A stretch of 6,634 nt of DNA from a bacterium (GTDB lineage: Bacteria; Pseudomonadota; Alphaproteobacteria; Caulobacterales; Hyphomonadaceae): positions 1 through 6,634 of the forward strand of contig JAVBYB010000040.1 in the NCBI GenBank assembly GCA_030824255.1, read 5' to 3'. The notes beneath the pieces were generated by a model. It saw only the letters and a list, made by a program, of their open reading frames with translations. It made no database searches and was not told the origin of the DNA. Positions 1 to 4,982 of the stretch are shown one piece after another. How positions within the stretch are numbered: position 1 is the first letter of the stretch; each line of letters begins with the position of its first letter. The position numbers were made by a program, and so were the translations under genes.

Positions 1-394
1 ATATTGCGACGCGATCGTCCTCGAGGCCGTGAGGGGCGAGACTTTCTGCGACCACTTCGGCCATGCTGGCCGCGCGGGTTTCGGAATCGATCAGCAGTTT
101 CTGCGCGGTGGACAAGGCCAGCAGCCGCAAGCTGAACGCCTCCAGGCTGGCGGCATCGGCGGGTTTGAAGCTCTGGCGCGCGATTGCCATCACGACGGCG
201 AGCAAATTGCTGATCCTGTGCTGGAGTTCCCGGCTGACGAGTTCGCGCCTGACGCCGGCGCCTTCCGATTTTGCGAGAGCTGCGCGCAGAAGCGTATTCT
301 CGGCCTCGAGATCGACGGCGATCTCAGGCGGCAGGTCGATCTTTCCGAGGCTAAGCGCGTATGCGCGCTTAGCCAAAGGTGGCCGGGATAGCAT
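1..394 (-). CDS. HWE-family sensor histidine kinase, N-terminal part (cut by window edge)
   Basis: The first 131 codons of a minus-strand reading frame run off the left edge of the window. Residues about 26-57 look like a charged, Leu-rich helix (LEAENTLLRAALAKSE) that leads into a dimerisation/phosphoacceptor segment, RELQHRISNLLAVVMAIARQ, with H59 as the expected phosphorylated histidine. The following FSLRLLALSTAQKLL and the ESLAPHG segment match the helix-2 pattern of HWE/HisKA_2 kinases, where family members read RLxALAxAxxLL and later LxPY/HG. The ATP-binding domain, where the HWE signature lies, would be beyond the window. There is no PAS, GAF or membrane segment before the H-box, so this would be a soluble kinase sensing through another protein or through a C-terminal domain. 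The ATG at 394 is the first ATG after an in-frame stop near 463, and its ribosome-binding site is weak. It is transcribed divergently from the glutathione transferase operon. The target and signal are not visible. Confidence 0.85.
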   Translation of the reverse strand, partial: MLSRPPLAKRAYALSLGKIDLPPEIAVDLEAENTLLRAALAKSEGAGVRRELVSRELQHRISNLLAVVMAIARQSFKPADAASLEAFSLRLLALSTAQKLLIDSETRAASMAEVVAESLAPHGLEDDRVAI

Positions 395-660
395 GTCGAT
401 TGCCTGGGCTGGGACTGTTCCGAGGGCTGGAATGCGCGCCCTCAACGATGCCGACGCGTCAACCTAGCATTGATTCAGCCCGAGGCCTAATCGGGCGCTG
501 GCGCGCAGTTCCATTAGGAAAAGGGGGGCGCACGTGTCAGTCCGGCTGGATCGACATGGCAGGCGGGCTTACCGATCGGAGCGAACGAAGCGGGCTGTGC
601 GCCTTGTTTCGGAGAGGTGAGCGCTTCAAATGGGGCGTAGAGAATTCAGGAGCCTGCCGG
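395..660. other. Divergent intergenic region between kinase and redox operon
   Basis: These 266 bp should hold the promoters of both the minus-strand kinase and the plus-strand five-gene block. I could not recognise a convincing -35/-10 pair for either direction. A GGAAC-N16/17-CGTT element, the EcfG-type general stress promoter of alphaproteobacteria, was looked for and not found upstream of the kinase. The plus strand is open in frame with the glutathione transferase back to an ATG at 379. That upstream part has no family similarity that I recognise, and it overlaps the kinase start, so I treat it as non-coding. Confidence 0.6.
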
Positions 661-1533
661 ATGACTGACACCACCTATACGCCGCCCAAGGTCTGGACGT
701 GGGACAAGGAGGGTGCGGGGCGGTTCTCGACGATCAACAGGCCGATCGCGGGGCCGACGCACGAGAAGGCGCTGCCGGTCGGCAAGCATCCGATCCAGCT
801 ATATTCGCTGGGCACCCCCAACGGCGTGAAGGTAACCATCCTGCTGGAAGAGCTTCTGGCGCTGGGTCATGAGGGCGCAGAGTATGACGCCTGGCTGATC
901 GACATCATGAAGGGCGACCAGTTCGGAAGCGGCTATGTGGAGATCAATCCGAATTCCAAGATTCCGGTGATGGTGGACCATAGCACGGTGAAGCCGGTCC
1001 GGGTCTTCGAATCCGGCTCGATCCTGGTCTATCTGGCGGAGAAGTTCGACGCGTTCCTGCCGAAGGAGTTGCACGCGCGGACCGAGACGATGAACTGGCT
1101 GTTCTGGCAGATGGGGTCAGCGCCGTTTCTTGGCGGCGGGTTCGGGCATTTCTATGCGTATGCCCCGGAGAAGATCAAATACGCGATTGATCGCTATGCG
1201 ATGGAAGCAAAGCGGCAGCTTGACGTGCTCGACCGGCATCTGGCCGAGCATGAGTATCTCGCGGGCAAGGACTACACGATCGCGGACATGGCGGTGTGGC
1301 CCTGGTACGGCGCGATGGTGAAGGGCGTGCTGTATGAGGCGGGGGAGTTCCTGTCTGTGCACGCGTACAAGAATGTCGTGCGCTGGACGAACCTGGTTGC
1401 GGAGCGGCCCGCGGTAAAGCGCGGGCGGATGGTGAACCGGACGTTCGGCGATCCGAAAAGCCAGCTGCGCGAGCGGCATGATGCTTCGGACTTCGAGATA
1501 AGGACGCAGGACAAGATCGGCGCTGCGGGCTGA
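661..1533 (+). CDS. yghU: YghU-type glutathione S-transferase / disulfide-bond reductase
   Basis: A 290-aa protein closely resembling E. coli YghU (288 aa) along its whole length, as I remember that sequence. YghU is a cytoplasmic Nu-class glutathione transferase that binds two glutathione molecules, reduces disulfides of the 2-hydroxyethyl disulfide type and has modest organic-hydroperoxide activity. Visible family features are the N-terminal extension YTPPKVWTWDKEG, the INRP stretch with N26, the glutathione-contacting T52-P53-N54 in YSLGTPNGVKV, Q87 in GDQF, and the thioredoxin-fold ESGS motif at 117-120. The C-terminal helical domain includes WLFWQMGSAPFLGGGFGHFY and ends in ERHDASDFE. 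There is no catalytic Cys or Tyr in the usual position, as expected for this class. Start: AGGAG at 648-652 lies 8 nt before the ATG, and the family N-terminus begins here. It is the first gene of a likely five-gene operon. Confidence 0.95.
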   Translation: MTDTTYTPPKVWTWDKEGAGRFSTINRPIAGPTHEKALPVGKHPIQLYSLGTPNGVKVTILLEELLALGHEGAEYDAWLIDIMKGDQFGSGYVEINPNSKIPVMVDHSTVKPVRVFESGSILVYLAEKFDAFLPKELHARTETMNWLFWQMGSAPFLGGGFGHFYAYAPEKIKYAIDRYAMEAKRQLDVLDRHLAEHEYLAGKDYTIADMAVWPWYGAMVKGVLYEAGEFLSVHAYKNVVRWTNLVAERPAVKRGRMVNRTFGDPKSQLRERHDASDFEIRTQDKIGAAG

Positions 1534-1600
1534 TCCTTCAGCCCTGCGTTGACCCGAACGGCGCGGGATGCGAGGGCGGACACTCAGCCTCGGGGGACGC

Positions 1601-2377
1601 ATGCGGTCTTTCATCTTCAATGTCGGCTTCTGGTGGGTGTCGTTCTGGTACGTGCTGATGGCGGCGGTTCTGGCGCTTGTGCCCGGAAGCCATGGCGTGC
1701 GCTGGGCAGTGAAGCGCTATTCGAAGCGGATGGTGCAGCTGATGAAGTTCATCGGCATCACCACCGAGGTGCGAGGTCGTGAGCGGCTGCCGCCGGCGCC
1801 GTTCATCGTGGCGCCGAAGCATTCGAGCTATGGCGACGGCTTCCTGATGTATGTGCAGTTCGATGATGTGGCGTTCGTGACGGGCGACCATCTCGAGCGG
1901 TTTCCGCTGGTGCCGAAGGTGCTGGAGAAGCTGGGCGCGATCGTGATCGACAATTGCGGCGGGCCGGAAGCGCGCAAGGACCTGGCGGCCAGCTTTGCCA
2001 AGGCGTCGGACGAGAAGCGCATCGTGCTGATCTATCCCGAGGGGCATCTCACCAGGGTGGGCGAGCACAAGCGCATACGCTCGGGCGTGTGGCACATGCA
2101 GGAGACGTCGCAATGGCCCGTGGTGCCAGTGGCGACCAATCTCGGCCTGCGCTGGCAGGAGCAGGACTACGACAAGTATCCGGGACCCGCAGTGATCGAG
2201 TTTCTCGATCCGATTCCGCCGGGGCTGGGCAAGGACGAGATGGTGGCGCTGCTGGGCGAGGCGATCCGAACGAATACGGACAGGCTGATCGAGGAAGGCC
2301 GGGCGTGGGACAAGGCGAACGGCGTGAAGCGGAAGGCAGGGAAGGCGCGGGTTGTTAAGGAAGACACGCCGCCCTAG
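1601..2377 (+). CDS. PlsC-like 1-acylglycerol-3-phosphate acyltransferase family protein, divergent motifs
   Basis: A 258-aa membrane-associated acyltransferase (LPLAT/PlsC family). Residues 4-28 form an aromatic-rich hydrophobic segment, probably a membrane anchor. The catalytic HX4D motif is H74-SSYG-D79. Motif II is GAIVIDN at 112-118, motif III YPEG at 145-148, and motif IV VPVATN at 175-180. Family members transfer acyl chains from acyl-ACP or acyl-CoA to lysophospholipid acceptors. Two features differ from typical PlsC: the Arg after ID in motif II is Asn118, and the EGTR of motif III reads EGHL. Those arginines normally hold the acceptor phosphate, so the acceptor may not be ordinary lysophosphatidate. 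Start: ATG 1601 has GGGGGA 3 nt upstream, which is tight. An alternative ATG at 1568 would add 11 residues but lacks a ribosome-binding site. The gene lies 67 nt after the glutathione transferase and 26 nt before the next gene. Confidence 0.88.
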   Translation: MRSFIFNVGFWWVSFWYVLMAAVLALVPGSHGVRWAVKRYSKRMVQLMKFIGITTEVRGRERLPPAPFIVAPKHSSYGDGFLMYVQFDDVAFVTGDHLERFPLVPKVLEKLGAIVIDNCGGPEARKDLAASFAKASDEKRIVLIYPEGHLTRVGEHKRIRSGVWHMQETSQWPVVPVATNLGLRWQEQDYDKYPGPAVIEFLDPIPPGLGKDEMVALLGEAIRTNTDRLIEEGRAWDKANGVKRKAGKARVVKEDTPP

Positions 2378-2403
2378 CTTGGACATGGATGCAAGGAGAC
2401 TCC

Positions 2404-2631
2404 ATGGCCCGCAAACCCTCACGCGATATCGAGAAGACTTATACGCGCGCGCAGTTCGTCGCGAAGTTACGGCGGTTTGCGGACAGTGTGGAGAGCGGCG
2501 AGGCGTTCGTGATCCAGATCGGCGGCGAGCGCATTCGGGCGCCGGCGCGGGCGGTGTTCAACATCGAGCATGAGCGCGGAAGCGACGGCGAAGAGATCGA
2601 GTTCCAGATGAAATGGAAGGCCGAGTCATGA
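2404..2631 (+). CDS. Amphi-Trp domain small protein
   Basis: A 75-aa acidic protein with the pattern of the amphi-Trp domain family. A basic N-terminus is followed by an amphipathic helix (about 15-31, AQFVAKLRRFADSVES) and a Gly turn. Short beta strands FVIQIGGERIRAP and VFNIEHER come next, then a final strand IEFQMKW with the nearly invariant Trp (W71) near the C-terminus. No biochemical role is established for the family, and I infer none beyond its place in the operon. Start: AAGGAG at 2393-2398 sits 5 nt before the ATG. An upstream in-frame ATG at 2389 would place this ribosome-binding site inside the gene, so it is rejected. Its TGA overlaps the ATG of the next gene (ATGA at 2628-2631), which implies translational coupling to the peroxidases. 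Confidence 0.78.
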   Translation: MARKPSRDIEKTYTRAQFVAKLRRFADSVESGEAFVIQIGGERIRAPARAVFNIEHERGSDGEEIEFQMKWKAES

Positions 2632-3104
2632 CCACCGCGCACGATTTCAGTTTCACCGCGATCGATGGGACTCCGCTGCCGCTGAGCCAGTTCAAGGGGC
2701 GGCCGGTGCTGGTCGTGAATGTGGCGTCGAAGTGCGGGCTGACGCCGCAGTATGAGGGGCTGGTGAAGCTCTATCACGACAAGAAGGATGGCGGGCTGGT
2801 GGTGCTGGGCGTGCCGTCGAACCAGTTCATGGGGCAGGAGCCGGGGACGAACGAGGAGATCGCGACGTTCTGCTCGACGACGTTCGGCGTGGACTTTCCG
2901 CTGACGGCCAAGACGGATGTGAAGGGCGATACGGCGCATCCGTTCTACAAGTGGATCAAGCAGGAGCTGGGCGAGCCGGCCGATCCGCTGTGGAATTTCC
3001 ACAAGCTTCTGGTCGGCAAGGATGGCCAAGCGCTGCAGGCATTCGATCCGCGGATGGATCCGCTGGCGCCTGAGATCGTGCAGGCTGTGGATGGGGCTCT
3101 TTGA
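2628..3104 (+). CDS. Glutathione peroxidase family protein, copy 1
   Basis: A 158-aa thiol peroxidase of the bacterial/plant GPX type (BtuE-like length), which reduces hydrogen peroxide and lipid or organic hydroperoxides. There is no signal peptide, so it is cytoplasmic. The peroxidatic Cys36 lies in NVASKCG, Gln70 in GQEPG, and Trp122-Asn123 in WNFHKLL; together these complete the usual Cys-Gln-Trp-Asn tetrad. Cys82 in TFCSTTFGVDFP sits where the resolving cysteine of thioredoxin-dependent members lies, so reduction by thioredoxin rather than glutathione is likely despite the name. The commonly conserved Cys of PCNQF is Ser64 here. Start: ATG 2628 overlaps the previous stop and has GGAAGG at 2615-2620, 7 nt upstream. 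The in-frame ATG at 2613 would overlap that site. A second homologous copy follows after 1 nt. Confidence 0.95.
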   Translation: MTTAHDFSFTAIDGTPLPLSQFKGRPVLVVNVASKCGLTPQYEGLVKLYHDKKDGGLVVLGVPSNQFMGQEPGTNEEIATFCSTTFGVDFPLTAKTDVKGDTAHPFYKWIKQELGEPADPLWNFHKLLVGKDGQALQAFDPRMDPLAPEIVQAVDGAL

Positions 3105-3105
3105 G

Positions 3106-3582
3106 ATGACGACTGCATTCGACTTCGCGTTTACGGGGATCAACGGCCAGCCGCTGCCGCTGAAGCAGTTTGAAGGGCAGGCCCTGCTTGTCGTGAACGT
3201 GGCGTCGAAGTGTGGGTTCACGCCGCAGTATACGGGGCTGCAGAAGATCTATCACGACTATCGCGGGCGCGGACTGACTGTGCTCGGCGTGCCGTGCAAC
3301 CAGTTCCTGTGGCAGGAGCCGGCAAAGGAAACAGAGATCGCGGCGTTCTGCGCGGTGACGTATGCCGTGACATTTCCGATGACGGAGAAGGCGCACGTGA
3401 AGGGCGGCAAGGCGCATCCTTATTTCAAGTGGATGCGTGAGAAGCTCGGACATGCGGCGCACCCGGCATGGAATTTCCACAAGCTGCTGACTGACAAGAC
3501 AGGAGCGCCGGTGGCGGCCTTCAAGTCCAAGGTCGAGCCGGACAGCAAGGAGCTTCGGTCGGCGATCGAGCGTCTGCTCTAG
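3106..3582 (+). CDS. Glutathione peroxidase family protein, copy 2
   Basis: A 158-aa paralogue of the preceding gene. It aligns with it without gaps over the full length at about 56% identity (88 of 158 by hand count). The tetrad is intact: Cys36 in NVASKCG, Gln70, Trp122 and Asn123. Cys82 in AFCAVTYAVTFP is again the likely resolving cysteine. Unlike copy 1, it keeps the Cys of PCNQF (C64), but has LW instead of the usual GG or MG just before Gln70 (NQFLWQEP), next to the active site. The ATG follows the previous TGA after a single base and there is only a weak purine stretch upstream, so translation probably depends on ribosomes finishing copy 1. It is the last gene of the operon. Substrate preference may differ from copy 1, but that is inference. 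Confidence 0.95.
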   Translation: MTTAFDFAFTGINGQPLPLKQFEGQALLVVNVASKCGFTPQYTGLQKIYHDYRGRGLTVLGVPCNQFLWQEPAKETEIAAFCAVTYAVTFPMTEKAHVKGGKAHPYFKWMREKLGHAAHPAWNFHKLLTDKTGAPVAAFKSKVEPDSKELRSAIERLL

Positions 3583-3599
3583 TGTTTTTCTGCAACACT
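3581..3599 (+). terminator. Weak hairpin overlapping the end of the redox operon
   Basis: AGTGTT (3581-3586) and AACACT (3594-3599) are perfect 6-bp inverted arms around a 7-nt loop, beginning inside the TAG stop codon of the second peroxidase. The stem is AT-rich and no T-tract follows; the run of T is in the loop. It is at best a weak terminator or a 3'-end stabiliser. Confidence 0.3.
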
Positions 3600-3727
3600 G
3601 ATGTCACGACCGCGCGAGCAATGCAGGACGTTTCCTAATTTCAACGACTTCCAGGATGCGAGCGATCACATCAACTTCGTCGCGCAAAGCCTTCTATGGA
3701 TTCCTGTTTTGCGCGTTGCTGAACGTG

Positions 3728-3754
3728 CGTTTACCGCTCGTTAATCCGTAAACG
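3728..3754. promoter_or_regulatory. Inverted repeat CGTTTAC-N13-GTAAACG upstream of barrel gene 1
   Basis: Perfect 7-bp arms at 3728-3734 and 3748-3754 flank a 13-nt centre containing GTTAAT. It lies in the 290-bp gap between the redox operon and the first barrel gene, about 70 bp upstream of the proposed -10. No comparable element is seen before the second barrel gene. It could be an operator, but a function is inferred only from position and symmetry. Confidence 0.35.
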
Positions 3755-3820
3755 AACTGTGGCGCGAACAAGGCACCGGCAGGTGTGACTGTTGTGCGAC
3801 AGACGAATCCCCCAGTGCGT

Positions 3821-3829
3821 TGCTATCTC
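3821..3829 (+). promoter_or_regulatory. Candidate extended -10 of barrel gene 1
   Basis: TGCTATCTC lies 43 nt before the ATG. It contains GCTATCTC, which matches 7 of 8 positions of the alphaproteobacterial (Caulobacter sigma-73) -10 GCTANAWC. The second barrel gene has TGATATAAA at the equivalent place, 44 nt before its ATG, and the surrounding leader is conserved. That conservation is the main support. A -35 is not clear; CAGACG at 3800-3805 is the nearest partial match. Confidence 0.45.
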
Positions 3830-3872
3830 CTCGGCGCGGGCATCTCCGTCCGCTCCTATCGACAGGCAAAAA

Positions 3873-4595
3873 ATGAAAAAATATGTCGTAACCGCCTCGG
3901 TCCTGGCGGGACTCTCCATGATCTCGGGTACTGCTTTCGCGCAAACGGGCAGCGTCGGCGCCAACTTCACCAAAATCGACTCGGACTTCGGCGATGCCGA
4001 CTCCTACGGCGTCGATGGCGAAGTGATCTTCGACGTTGGTAGCGGCTGGGCTGGCATCGTCGAAGGGTCGTTCTCCGACTCCGACGACACCGACAGCGCA
4101 ATCGGCGCCACGGGCCACATGATCAACCGCGGCGCGAACAACGCCTGGGGTGGTTTCATCGGCCTGACGGACTCCGACGGCTCGAACGTCCTGTCCGTTG
4201 GCGGTGAATACGCCCAGTTCTTCGATGCTTCGACGCTCGCTGCGAACCTCACCTACAGCACCGACGACGACGCTGATGTGGACCTGGTCGCCCTCAACGG
4301 CGCCTATCGCATCTTCGCCAGCGACAACCTCCGCTTCGACATCGGCGCCAGCCTCGGCCGCGCTGAATCGGGTGGCGTCGATGCTGACGTGAACTCGATC
4401 GGCGTTGGTGTCGAATACCGCTTCGACCAGTCGCCGTTCTCGATCGGTGCTGCTTACACCCGCGCTGACGGCGACATCGCTGAAGCCGACATTCTCGGCG
4501 TTACGTTCCGTTGGAACTTCGGCGACACGACGCTGAAAGCTGCGGACCGCGCCGGCAAGACCTTCACGGGTCTGAATTCGGCACTGCAGCCGTAG
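3873..4595 (+). CDS. Outer-membrane beta-barrel protein, copy 1
   Basis: A 240-aa secreted protein. Residues 1-24 are a classical signal peptide (MKK, then hydrophobic VLAGLSMISGTA) with an AFA cleavage site before QTGS. The mature part is acidic and alternates in the manner of amphipathic beta strands, for example SYGVDGEVIF, AWGGFIGL, LSVGGEYAQFF, SIGVGVEYRF and ILGVTFRWNF. I count roughly 10-12 possible strands with Asp-rich loops such as SDSDDTDS. The last strand ends in WNF, a beta-signal-like aromatic end, but a tail of about 25 residues (GDTTLKAADRAGKTF onward) follows. Function is probably a porin or structural surface barrel; the exact family is uncertain. Start: the ATG at 3873 begins the signal peptide, and an upstream in-frame ATG at 3792 is not supported. 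The ribosome site is only ACAGG. Arg codons are all CGC/CGT, which suggests high expression. Confidence 0.85.
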   Translation: MKKYVVTASVLAGLSMISGTAFAQTGSVGANFTKIDSDFGDADSYGVDGEVIFDVGSGWAGIVEGSFSDSDDTDSAIGATGHMINRGANNAWGGFIGLTDSDGSNVLSVGGEYAQFFDASTLAANLTYSTDDDADVDLVALNGAYRIFASDNLRFDIGASLGRAESGGVDADVNSIGVGVEYRFDQSPFSIGAAYTRADGDIAEADILGVTFRWNFGDTTLKAADRAGKTFTGLNSALQP

Positions 4596-4655
4596 TAGCG
4601 GCAGCTACTGACTGACCAGATGAAGCCGCTTGTTCTGCAGGTGGCGACGATAAAG

Positions 4656-4690
4656 ACGGGGCGGCCCTTGCGGGCCGTCCCGTTCTCGTT
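4656..4690 (+). terminator. Intrinsic terminator of barrel gene 1
   Basis: ACGGGGCGGCCC (4656-4667) pairs with GGGCCGTCCCGT (4672-4683) around a TTGC loop: 12 bp with one G-T wobble (4661/4678). A broken T-rich stretch follows (TTCTCGTTT). It lies 60 nt after the stop codon. Confidence 0.85.
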
Positions 4691-4929
4691 TCTGCAGCAT
4701 CCATGCGCGCGCCCAACTGAGAAAAGTGCGTGATCGAGATTAATGGCGATGGGTGCGCGATTTTCGATTCACACTTTGGAAGTGCGCCTCGCATGCCTTG
4801 AGGCTGTTCGAAAATTGCATGCATGGACCGGGCGATGGGCGCCCGAGGGCATGGTTAATCGCATTGCGCGTTAACTGATTGCAGCAATCAGAGTGTGGCT
4901 GCGCGGCGACACCTCATCCATCCGCATAC
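4685..4929. other. Unique spacer between the two barrel units
   Basis: This stretch is not shared with the region upstream of copy 1 and holds no convincing gene. An 86-codon minus-strand frame from 4824 reads through the terminator and the 3' end of barrel gene 1 and has no recognisable features. The stretch contains several symmetric sequences: CACTT-TGG-AAGTG at 4772-4784, TGCATGCA at 4816-4823, and the 17-bp dyad at 4875-4891. It also contains two TTAA tetramers at 4855 and 4871. It is the natural place for regulatory sites of copy 2. Confidence 0.55.
4875..4891. promoter_or_regulatory. Perfect 17-bp dyad, candidate operator of barrel gene 2
   Basis: CTGATTGC-A-GCAATCAG is perfectly symmetric, with 8-bp arms around one base. 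It lies about 42 bp upstream of the proposed -10 at 4933 and 92 nt before the start codon, a position that fits a regulator binding near the -35 region. No such sequence is present before copy 1. The binding protein is unknown. Confidence 0.45.
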
Positions 4930-4938
4930 TGATATAAA
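4930..4938 (+). promoter_or_regulatory. Candidate extended -10 of barrel gene 2
   Basis: TGATATAAA has the TGN extension plus TATAAA and lies 44 nt before the ATG. It corresponds in position and surrounding sequence to TGCTATCTC of copy 1. A -35 at normal spacing is not evident; GCGACA at 4906-4911 is 21 nt upstream, too far for a standard promoter. Confidence 0.45.
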
Positions 4939-4982
4939 CCGCGCCTCGGGCAGATCGCCCGTTCCCATCGACAGGACAAAAT

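Larger units (their letters stand above)
3821..4684 (+). repeat. Tandem duplicated transcription unit, copy A
   Basis: Promoter-proximal leader, barrel gene and terminator form a unit that recurs at 4930-5812. Shared landmarks are the TGNTAT element, the leader block ending in ATCGACAGG, the coding region and the 12-bp terminator stem. Outer limits are approximate because homology fades upstream of the -10 element. Confidence 0.75.

Noticed and set aside
379..660. In-frame upstream extension of the glutathione transferase by 94 codons
   Set aside because: A good AGGAG site sits before ATG 661, the YghU family N-terminus starts there, and the extension overlaps the kinase start and has no recognisable similarity.
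1538..2422. Long minus-strand open frame (294 codons) opposite the acyltransferase gene
   Set aside because: The plus strand carries all four PlsC motifs in order. The antisense protein is Arg/His/Leu-rich low-complexity sequence, as expected from reading GC-rich codons backwards.
2439..3221. Minus-strand open frame of 260 codons opposite the amphi-Trp and first peroxidase genes
   Set aside because: It is antisense to clearly conserved genes, spans several gene borders, and reads as Arg/His-rich shadow sequence with no recognisable motif.
3583..3727. Possible small RNA or tRNA in the gap after the peroxidases
   Set aside because: No cloverleaf, strong hairpin with T-tract, or promoter pair could be found; only loose short inverted matches such as TGATGT/ACATCA.
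3792..3872. In-frame upstream extension of barrel gene 1 by 27 codons
   Set aside because: It would bury the signal peptide behind a charged segment and overlap the conserved promoter and leader shared with copy 2.
4564..4824. 86-codon minus-strand frame between the barrel genes
   Set aside because: It reads through the terminator hairpin and the end of the coding region, and has no ribosome site or recognisable domain.
395..4982. GANTC sites in the intergenic gaps (472, 3699, 3805, 4766) as CcrM methylation control
   Set aside because: Four sites in about 940 bp of gap sequence is close to the number expected by chance at this base composition.
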